Shown here one piece after another: positions 57,478 to 64,000 of a stretch of 64,000 nt of DNA; within the stretch, counting starts at the first letter, position 1; each line of letters begins with the position of its first letter. The stretch is taken from NCBI GenBank assembly GCA_902595285.1, contig CACJPL010000006.1, positions 1-64,000 on the forward strand, written 5' to 3'. The position numbers and the translations under genes were made by a program. The notes under the pieces were generated by a model, which was not told where the DNA came from, did not search any database, and saw nothing but the letters and a program-made list of their open reading frames with translations. The stretch is from an uncultured Pelagibacteraceae bacterium. GTDB taxonomy: Bacteria > Pseudomonadota > Alphaproteobacteria > Pelagibacterales > Pelagibacteraceae.

Positions 57478-59570
57478 ATATTTTTTCTATTATCAACCAA
57501 ACTATCAACAACACTTGGATCTGCTAGAGTGGTTGTATCCCCTAATTGACCATGCTCATTAGCAGCAATTTTTCTTAGAATTCTTCTCATTATTTTTCCT
57601 GATCTAGTCTTAGGAAGACCTGGAGTAAAATGAATAAGATCTGGGGTTGCTAAAGGTCCTATTTGTTTTCTAACCCAAAGTTTTAGATCTCTTTCAAGTT
57701 CGCCTGTTTCTGTTTCTCCTACATTCAAGGTTACATAACAATACAATCCATTACCTTTAATATCATGAGGGTAACCAACTACAGCAGCTTCAGCTACTTT
57801 TGGATGGGCAACAAAAGCACTTTCAATCTCAGCAGTTCCTAGGTTGTGTCCTGAAACAATAATTACATCATCAACTCGACCAGTGATCCAGTAATATCCA
57901 TCTTTATCTCTTCGACATCCATCACCTGTAAAATATTTTCCGTTAAATTGAGAAAAGTATGTATCTATAAATCTTTGATGATCACCATAAACAGTTCTCA
58001 TTTGTCCGGGCCATGATTGAGCTATACATAATCTTCCTTCACCAGCTCCTTTAATTTCTTTACCGTTTTTATCTACAAGCACCGGCTTAATTCCATAGAA
58101 AGGTTTTGTTGCAGATCCAGGTTTAAGAGGGATGGCACCTGTCTGAGGAGCAATCATTATACCCCCAGTTTCTGTTTGCCACCAAGTATCTACAATTGGG
58201 CATTTAGAGTTACCTACAGTTTTATAATACCACATCCAAGCTTCTGGATTTATTGGTTCCCCAACAGTTCCTAATAGTTTAAGAGACTTTCTCGAGGTTT
58301 TTTTAACTGGTTTATCTCCCTCACGCATTAATGCTCTGATTGCAGTTGGAGCTGTATAAAAAGTATTTACTTTGTATTTATCAACTATTTGCCACCACCT
58401 TGAACTATCAGGATAATTTGGAATTCCTTCAAACATTATAGTCGTTGCACCGTTCGAAAGTGGTCCATAAATAATATAACTATGTCCAGTTACCCAACCA
58501 ATATCAGCAGTACACCAATAAATATCTTTTGGTTTGTAATTAAAAATATATTGATGTGTCATTGATGCATAAACCATATAACCACCAGTAGTATGAAGAA
58601 CTCCTTTAGGTTTTCCTGTTGAGCCCGAAGTATATAAAATAAACAAAGGATCCTCAGCATTCATTTCTTCAGCTTCACAATGATTAGAAACGTCTTTAAT
58701 TAAATCATGATACCAAACATCTCTATTTTGATCCCAGTTGATGTAATTACCTGTTCGTTTAACAACAATACATTTCTTAACATTTGGACAACTCATTAGA
58801 GCTTCATCGACTGTATATTTCAGCGGAATAGTTTTTCCACCTCGCACACCTTCATCTGCAGTAATGATGTATTCAGACTCACAATCATTCACTCTTCCCG
58901 AAATAGAGTCTGCTGAAAAACCTCCAAAAATAATCGAATGCACTGCACCAATTCTTACACAGGCCAGCATTAAAATTGCTAACTCTGGTATCATCGTTAA
59001 ATAAATTGTTACTCGATCTCCTTTTTTAATTCCTAATTTCTTTAAACCATTTGCAGCTTTAGAAACTTTTTGATGAAGTTGTTTATAAGAAATTTTTTGA
59101 CTATCTTTTGGATCATCTCCTACCCAAATTATAGCAGTCTTATCTTTTTTATCTTTTAAATGTCTATCAATACAATTTGCGGACGCATTTAAAGTTCCAT
59201 CTTCAAACCATTTAATTTTTACCTCTTTTGTACTGTATTTTACATCTTTGATTTTTTTATATGGTCTTATCCAAGTAATTCTTTTTCCTTCTTTTCTCCA
59301 AAATTCATCATTACTTTTAATAGACTGAGAGTATTTTACTTGGTACTTACTTTTATTAGCTAAACTACTTTTAATCCATTCAGGTTTTGTTTTAATAACC
59401 ACTTCAGGAGGTGTATTTCCGATTTCTTTTTTTGCTTTAATTCTTTTTTTTACTTTTTTAGAAGATCTTTTTTTAACTTTAGATCTCCTCTTCACTTTTT
59501 TTGAGGTTTTTTTTCTAACTTTAGACTTTTTTTTTCTTACCTTGCTTTTCTTCTTCTTTTTTTTTGGCAT
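57474..59570 (-). CDS. acsA: Acetyl-CoA synthetase with Lys/Arg-rich N-terminal tail
   Basis: A 698-residue AMP-forming enzyme that activates acetate to acetyl-Co[24 protein letters not shown] is the P-loop, [20 protein letters not shown] and [10 protein letters not shown] are core motifs, and [15 protein letters not shown] holds the acetylation-regulated Lys at about residue 659. Residues 1-47 are a Lys/Arg/Ser/Val tail of repeated KSKVRKK-like units, absent from E. coli Acs (652 residues). No better start with a ribosome-binding site lies downstream before the conserved part, though GTG codons exist. It pairs functionally with the symporter. Confidence 0.95.
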   Translation of the reverse strand: MPKKKKKKSKVRKKKSKVRKKTSKKVKRRSKVKKRSSKKVKKRIKAKKEIGNTPPEVVIKTKPEWIKSSLANKSKYQVKYSQSIKSNDEFWRKEGKRITWIRPYKKIKDVKYSTKEVKIKWFEDGTLNASANCIDRHLKDKKDKTAIIWVGDDPKDSQKISYKQLHQKVSKAANGLKKLGIKKGDRVTIYLTMIPELAILMLACVRIGAVHSIIFGGFSADSISGRVNDCESEYIITADEGVRGGKTIPLKYTVDEALMSCPNVKKCIVVKRTGNYINWDQNRDVWYHDLIKDVSNHCEAEEMNAEDPLFILYTSGSTGKPKGVLHTTGGYMVYASMTHQYIFNYKPKDIYWCTADIGWVTGHSYIIYGPLSNGATTIMFEGIPNYPDSSRWWQIVDKYKVNTFYTAPTAIRALMREGDKPVKKTSRKSLKLLGTVGEPINPEAWMWYYKTVGNSKCPIVDTWWQTETGGIMIAPQTGAIPLKPGSATKPFYGIKPVLVDKNGKEIKGAGEGRLCIAQSWPGQMRTVYGDHQRFIDTYFSQFNGKYFTGDGCRRDKDGYYWITGRVDDVIIVSGHNLGTAEIESAFVAHPKVAEAAVVGYPHDIKGNGLYCYVTLNVGETETGELERDLKLWVRKQIGPLATPDLIHFTPGLPKTRSGKIMRRILRKIAANEHGQLGDTTTLADPSVVDSLVDNRKNI

Positions 59571-59585
59571 AGGATAATTTTTTTT

Positions 59586-59999
59586 TTAAATTCTACTCAT
59601 GTTATTTATAATTTTCCAGCTTTTATAATCAACAGGCATTACAGAAAGCCTACTTTGCTTTATAAGAGCTAAATGGCTTAAATCCTTATTTTTTTTAATA
59701 CTTTCGAGTGTTATAGGCTTTGAAAATTTAGACTTAAATTGAACAGTAACGGCAACAAATCTCCCTGTCTTGTCTGTTTTATCTATATAAGACTCTTTAA
59801 TAACTTTTACTATTCCAACTATCTCTTTGCCAATATTTGAATGATAAAAAAAACATAGATCTCCTTTTCTCATACTTTTTAAATTCTTCGCAGCTTGATA
59901 ATTTCTGACACCATCCCAAGGTGCACCTTTAATTCCAGCTTTTTTTTGCTGATCAATTGACCAAACATCTGGTTCAGATTTCATCAACCAATATTGCAT
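59586..59999 (-). CDS. EVE-domain protein
   Basis: A 137-residue protein made of one EVE domain: YWLMKSEPDVWSI, WDGVRNYQAAKNLKSM, GDLCFFYHSNIGKEIVGI and the late LSHLALIKQSRLSVMPV. EVE domains are PUA-like and bind modified bases in RNA or DNA. It overlaps tsaD by one base and is 15 bases from acs. Confidence 0.95.
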   Translation of the reverse strand: MQYWLMKSEPDVWSIDQQKKAGIKGAPWDGVRNYQAAKNLKSMRKGDLCFFYHSNIGKEIVGIVKVIKESYIDKTDKTGRFVAVTVQFKSKFSKPITLESIKKNKDLSHLALIKQSRLSVMPVDYKSWKIINNMSRI

Positions 60000-61072
60000 T
60001 ACAATTTAACTCCAGCACCTTTAAGAAAAGCTGCACCTTCATCTAAAGGCCATCTAGGTTTTGCTGGATAATCTAAATTACTAAATTGATTTAGTTTAAA
60101 TTTTTCTAAACCTACCATTGCAATCATTGCTGCATTATCTCCACAAAACTCTATAGGAGGAAAAATACTTTTATAATTATTTTCTTCACATAGATTTATT
60201 AACATAGACCTAATTTTTTTATTTGCCGCAACCCCTCCAGCAACAACGAAAATTTTTTCATTTAATTCATTTATTTTTTCAAATTCAGTAAAAGCAATCT
60301 TTGTTTTTTTAAATAAAATTTCCTCAATTGTTTTTTGAAAAGATGCTGCAAGATCATATTTATCTTGTTCTGATTTAATTTTTTTGCTTATCCTCAACAC
60401 AGCAGTTTTTAAACCTGCAAAAGAAAGATTGCATCCTCCTTTGCTGAAAATTGGTTTTGGTAAATCATATTTTTCTGGATCACCTTTTTTAGCTAAAATT
60501 TCTATTTGAGGTCCTCCTGGAAATTCTATTCCTAAAAGTTTTGCCGTTTTATCAAAAGCCTCACCTAATGCATCATCAATAGTTGTTCCTAGTCTTTTAT
60601 ATTTACCAAGATTTTGAACACTTAAATATTGTGAGTGCCCACCTGAAATTAAAAGAAGTAAATATGGATAACTTAAATTTGTATTTAGTTTTGGACTTAA
60701 AGCATGTCCCTCTAAATGATTAACAGCAATAAAAGGTTTATTCATTGCTGTTGCGAACGCTTTACCAAAACTTAACCCAACTGATAAACATACAATCAAT
60801 CCAGGACCAGCGGTAGAAGCAACTGCATCTATTTCTTCAATTTTTCTTCCACTTTCATCAACAGCTTTTTTGACAATCCAATCAATTTTTTCAATGTGTG
60901 AACGTGCTGCTAGTTCAGGAACTACACCACCAAACTCCCTATGAACCTCCACTTGGCTAGAAACAATATTCGACAGAACTACTGGAAATCCTTCTTCATT
61001 TTCAGTTATTAAAGAAGCTGCAGTTTCATCGCAACTAGATTCTATTCCAAGAATTAAGGGTTTTTTGCTCAT
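59999..61072 (-). CDS. tsaD: tRNA threonylcarbamoyltransferase TsaD
   Basis: A 357-residue enzyme that transfers threonylcarbamoyl to A37 of ANN-decoding tRNAs. ILGIESSCDETAAS starts the protein. AVNHLEGHALSP provides the metal-binding His pair, and ISGGHSQYL, AFDKTAKLLGI and AGGVAANKKIRSML complete the fold. It is divergent from hemC with a 54-base gap. Confidence 0.98.
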   Translation of the reverse strand: MSKKPLILGIESSCDETAASLITENEEGFPVVLSNIVSSQVEVHREFGGVVPELAARSHIEKIDWIVKKAVDESGRKIEEIDAVASTAGPGLIVCLSVGLSFGKAFATAMNKPFIAVNHLEGHALSPKLNTNLSYPYLLLLISGGHSQYLSVQNLGKYKRLGTTIDDALGEAFDKTAKLLGIEFPGGPQIEILAKKGDPEKYDLPKPIFSKGGCNLSFAGLKTAVLRISKKIKSEQDKYDLAASFQKTIEEILFKKTKIAFTEFEKINELNEKIFVVAGGVAANKKIRSMLINLCEENNYKSIFPPIEFCGDNAAMIAMVGLEKFKLNQFSNLDYPAKPRWPLDEGAAFLKGAGVKL

Positions 61073-61126
61073 TCAAATAGTTTTTAATAATTGTACAATC
61101 TTTATACAAGTAAGAAATAATTTTTT

Positions 61127-62044
61127 ATGAGTAAAAAAATAATAATTGGATCTAGGGGTAGCAAGCTTGCCTTACTTTATGCTCAACAAGCTAAAGATAA
61201 GATTATTGAAAATACCGACCTTGGTAATGAAGATATTTTAATTAAATCAATTACAACTAAAGGTGACGAAGTACAGGATATAAGATTATCTGAGCTTGGT
61301 GGCAAAGGTTTGTTTTCTAGTAATATTGAAAAAGAACTTCAGTTAAAAAATATTGATATTGCAGTCCATGCACTGAAAGATATGCCTGCTAATGAAACAA
61401 AAGGATTAACAACAGACTCTTTCCTTGAAAGAAATGACCCTAGAGAGATTTTAATTACAAAGAACAAAAAAAAACTTAAAGACTTAGATCAAAAGTCAAT
61501 TGTTGGTACCTCATCATACAGAAGAGAATTTCAAATAAAAAAAATTAGACAAGATTTGAACTGCAAACTAATTAGAGGAAATGTAGATACTAGAATTAGA
61601 AAATTGAATGAAGGGATGTATGATGCAATTATTTTGTCTTATGCTGGTATCAAATTTTTAAAATTTGAAAATGAAATCTCAGAAATTTTTTCAGCTGAAG
61701 AAATAATTCCTAGTGCAGGACAAGGCGTAATTGCTCTTCAGTGCAGGCAGAATGATGATGAGACAATTTCTATTTTAAACAAAATTAATCATGAGGAAAC
61801 ACATAAAAGAGCTCACCTTGAGAGAAATATTTTAAAAGTTTTAGATGGAGATTGTGAAACAGCAATTGGTGCTCATTCAGTGGTTGATGGAGATAAGATC
61901 ATAGTGGAGGCTGAACTTTTTTCTTTAGATGGTAAACAAAGGTTTTATGAAAAAAAAGTTGGTAATTTAAATGAGTTTAAAGAAATTGGTAAAGAGATTG
62001 GAATACTTTTAAAAACAAAATCAAATAATTCATATAAAAGATAA
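61127..62044 (+). CDS. hemC: Porphobilinogen deaminase (hydroxymethylbilane synthase)
   Basis: A 305-residue enzyme that joins four porphobilinogens. IIGSRGSKLALLYAQQ starts it; HALKDMPA, RGNVDTRIRKLNEG and LDGDCETAIGAHS, which holds the dipyrromethane cofactor Cys, are diagnostic. It directly precedes hemD. With hemE-hemH-hemJ near the origin it covers most of the late heme pathway. Confidence 0.98.
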   Translation: MSKKIIIGSRGSKLALLYAQQAKDKIIENTDLGNEDILIKSITTKGDEVQDIRLSELGGKGLFSSNIEKELQLKNIDIAVHALKDMPANETKGLTTDSFLERNDPREILITKNKKKLKDLDQKSIVGTSSYRREFQIKKIRQDLNCKLIRGNVDTRIRKLNEGMYDAIILSYAGIKFLKFENEISEIFSAEEIIPSAGQGVIALQCRQNDDETISILNKINHEETHKRAHLERNILKVLDGDCETAIGAHSVVDGDKIIVEAELFSLDGKQRFYEKKVGNLNEFKEIGKEIGILLKTKSNNSYKR

Positions 62045-62045
62045 T

Positions 62046-62744
62046 ATGCATATTTTGTTAACTAGACCACTAGAGGATTGTTCTGAAATGATACTAAAAT
62101 TTCAATCATTAGGACATCAAGTTTCTCATCTTCCATTAATAAGAATTGAAAAGGTTAATTATGAAGAAATTAACTTTTCTGAATATGGTGGAATTGTTTT
62201 TACTAGTGCAAATGCAGTAAAATTTTTAAACACAGTAAAATTAGATAAAAATATTAAATGCTTTTGTGTTGGAAACGCCACAGAAAACAAAGCAAGAAGT
62301 GTTGGTTTTCAAAATACAATTGCGGCTGAAGGAAATGTTACAAACTTAAAGGAGTTAATTATTCAAAGTTATGAGTCCAAAAATAAAGAATTACTTTACA
62401 TAAGTGGTGAAACAATATCGGTTGATTTAGATCAACAGTTATTAAGCGAAGGTTTTAAGGTAAAAAGAATTATTAATTACAGAGTAGATCATAATCAAAA
62501 ATTTGATGAGAAATTTGTTAATGAATTAAAATTAAATATGCCTGATATGGTCTATGTTTACTCTCAAAATAGTGCGTCAAGTTTCTTAAATTTCATAAAG
62601 ATTTACCAAACCGAAAATTTATGGATGAATACAAATTTGATGTGTATAGGCGAAAAAACCTCGTCAATACTGAACGAAATCAAATGGAAAAAGATTTTTC
62701 TTTTTAACCCTGGAGAAGAAGAGTTTTTGTTATATAAAATTTAG
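62046..62744 (+). CDS. hemD: Uroporphyrinogen-III synthase
   Basis: A 232-residue two-domain enzyme that closes and inverts ring D. ILLTRPLEDCSEMI starts the first domain, GIVFTSANAVKFL is the conserved strand-loop, and a second half has LLYISGETISVDL and VYVYSQNSASSFLNF. Sequence conservation is low, as usual for HemD; the position one base after hemC makes the call secure. Confidence 0.92.
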   Translation: MHILLTRPLEDCSEMILKFQSLGHQVSHLPLIRIEKVNYEEINFSEYGGIVFTSANAVKFLNTVKLDKNIKCFCVGNATENKARSVGFQNTIAAEGNVTNLKELIIQSYESKNKELLYISGETISVDLDQQLLSEGFKVKRIINYRVDHNQKFDEKFVNELKLNMPDMVYVYSQNSASSFLNFIKIYQTENLWMNTNLMCIGEKTSSILNEIKWKKIFLFNPGEEEFLLYKI

Positions 62745-62746
62745 AA

Positions 62747-63832
62747 ATGGAATTAATTAATAATTTTTCAGAGATATTTTTATCAGTATGGAATAAAGGA
62801 ATTCTTGGTGTTGATATTTTTCAAATCTTAATTGGTATTGGAATATTTTTACTGTTCTTAATTTTTAGAGGTCTAATAAGCAAATTAGTTATTAAAAAAT
62901 TAGAAATTATCTCGAAAAGAACAACGAATAAATTAGATGATACTTTTGTTCAATCACTTGTAGGTCCAGCAAGATTTTTACCAATTGTATTAGGATTTTT
63001 TATTGCAAGTTACTACATGACTTTCTCATTAGAAGGAAGAGAAGTGGTAGATACAATTAATAGAACGTTGATCACTATTTTAATTTTTTGGGTAATTCAC
63101 CAAATCATAGAACCAATCTCATACATACTTAGTGGTTTAGACAAATTGTTAACAAGAGAACTTATTGGCTGGATAATTAAATCGCTAAAAATTTTAATTT
63201 TTATTTTAGGTTTAGCAGCAGTTTTAGAATTGTGGGGAATTAAAATAGGTCCAATCATTGCAGGTCTTGGATTGTTTGGTGTTGCTGTAGCATTAGGGGC
63301 ACAAGATTTATTCAAAAATTTAATATCAGGAATTTTAGTTTTAGTTGAAAAGAGATTTAAAATTGGAGACTGGATAGCTGTCGAGGGTATTATTGAAGGC
63401 GTAGTAGAAAAGATTGGATTTAGATCAACAACAATTAGAAAGTTTGACAAATCTCTTGCTATTATTCCAAATTTTCAATTTGCCGAAAACGCGGTTGTAA
63501 ATGTAAGTGAAACTTCAAATTGGTTAATCAGTTGGATAATTACACTTCAATATGACACTACGGTAGATCAGTTAAAAAAAATTAGAGATGAAATCGAAAG
63601 TCATATTAATTCAAGTGAAGATTATAATACCTCAATTGGTGTTGCGGTAAGAGTTGATAAATTTTCTGATAGTTCAATAGATATGTATGTAAGATGCTTT
63701 ACAAAATCAGGAAGTTGGAATAATTGGCTTGATGTAAAAGAAAGATTAGCAATTGCGATTAAGGAAATTGTAGAAAAAAATGGTGCTTCATTTGCTTTCC
63801 CAAGTCAGTCGATTTACGTAGAGAAAAAATGA
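62747..63832 (+). CDS. MscS-family mechanosensitive channel
   Basis: A 361-residue membrane protein. Hydrophobic helices lie at about 20-45, 70-95, 105-125 and 145-165. The pore helix and start of the beta domain read FGVAVALGAQDLFKNLISGILVLVEKRFKIGDWI (core GAQDLFKNLISG), then the cytoplasmic RSTTIRKFDKSLAIIPN. Such channels release solutes on osmotic downshock. It overlaps yggT by four bases (ATGA). Confidence 0.92.
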   Translation: MELINNFSEIFLSVWNKGILGVDIFQILIGIGIFLLFLIFRGLISKLVIKKLEIISKRTTNKLDDTFVQSLVGPARFLPIVLGFFIASYYMTFSLEGREVVDTINRTLITILIFWVIHQIIEPISYILSGLDKLLTRELIGWIIKSLKILIFILGLAAVLELWGIKIGPIIAGLGLFGVAVALGAQDLFKNLISGILVLVEKRFKIGDWIAVEGIIEGVVEKIGFRSTTIRKFDKSLAIIPNFQFAENAVVNVSETSNWLISWIITLQYDTTVDQLKKIRDEIESHINSSEDYNTSIGVAVRVDKFSDSSIDMYVRCFTKSGSWNNWLDVKERLAIAIKEIVEKNGASFAFPSQSIYVEKK

Positions 63833-64000
63833 TAGCTATTTTTTATTTAGTTTTACAAATTTTAAAATTGTACTCTTATGTTGTAATTGCCAATGTGATT
63901 GTAAGTTGGTTAATAGCTTTTAACGTTCTTAATACTCAAAATAGGTTTGTATATGCAATTTTAGAGTTGAGTTACAAATTAACTGAGCCTTTCCTGAATA
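63829..64000 (+). CDS. YggT family membrane protein, partial
   Basis: The first 57 codons are visible, with the 3' end beyond the window. The start ATG overlaps the mscS stop. A long N-terminal helix (IAIFYLVLQILKLYSYVVIA) and WLIAFNVLN, then SYKLTEPFLN, match the YggT pattern in which a helix is followed by TEPxL. YggT proteins are small inner-membrane proteins linked to osmotic or division functions, consistent with the mscS neighbour. Confidence 0.8.
   Translation, partial: MIAIFYLVLQILKLYSYVVIANVIVSWLIAFNVLNTQNRFVYAILELSYKLTEPFLN

Noticed and set aside
1..64000. CRISPR arrays, insertion sequences, prophage or defence operons
   Set aside because: No regularly spaced repeats, transposase motifs, phage structural genes or known defence cassettes were seen on either strand.

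Overview
The window is a very A+T-rich, tightly packed bacterial chromosome segment. Intergenic gaps are short and overlapping start/stop codons are common. Gene content and order point to an alphaproteobacterium of the SAR11 clade (Pelagibacterales). The evidence is the hemE / DUF299-kinase origin neighbourhood, parAB-rsmG-mnmG-mnmE-rho, the run DUF3576-leuS-lptE-holA-parB, hisB-hisH-hisA-hisF-hisE-HIT, rpe-heparinase-like-purH, a Tim44-domain protein, and a small porin with a classic signal peptide. The assignment is inferred from gene order and base composition, not from a database search.

Layout. 0-11 kb: rsmI (cut by the window edge) divergent from an lpoA-like gene whose signal peptide is out of frame, then rdgB, grpE-dnaK-dnaJ with an RpoH-type promoter before dnaK, a 2H phosphoesterase, dapB, nth, a PfkB-family kinase, a regulator overlapping a 39-codon arfA-like gene, an L,D-transpeptidase, yggS and a ThiE-like gene. 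11.4-17.2 kb: a strong terminator, the porin, and DUF3576-leuS-lptE-holA. 17.2-26.6 kb, minus strand: parB, parA, rsmG (containing a perfect parS), mnmG, mnmE, rho, hemJ, hemH, hemE. 26.65-26.91 kb: the predicted replication origin. 26.9-33.1 kb: DUF299 kinase regulator, maf, aroE, coaE, dnaQ, secB, fxsA, Tim44, Smr and a sulfotransferase. 33.1-43.5 kb: hslVU, a histidine operon with a heparin-lyase-like secreted protein inserted, a HIT protein, GNAT, lolA, ftsK and ubiH.

44.2-50.0 kb is an accessory surface-glycan block ending at a tRNA-Gly: glycosyltransferase, formyltransferase-like protein, C-methyltransferase, deacetylase-like protein, UDP-GlcNAc 4,6-dehydratase and FkbM methyltransferase. 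50-64 kb returns to core genes: phhB, purH, a heparinase II/III family protein, rpe, a two-part sodium:solute symporter next to acetyl-CoA synthetase (acetate uptake and activation), an EVE protein, tsaD, hemC, hemD, mscS and a partial yggT.

The points most worth a second look are the minimal ArfA-like ribosome-rescue gene overlapped by a regulator, the origin and parS, the frameshifted signal peptide, the EF-hand loop in the symporter, the Lys/Arg tail on acetyl-CoA synthetase, the lyase inside the his operon, and the tRNA-linked glycan block. I see no CRISPR array, insertion sequence, rRNA or prophage. No gap without a gene exceeds 300 bases; the largest, 266 bases, is the predicted origin.
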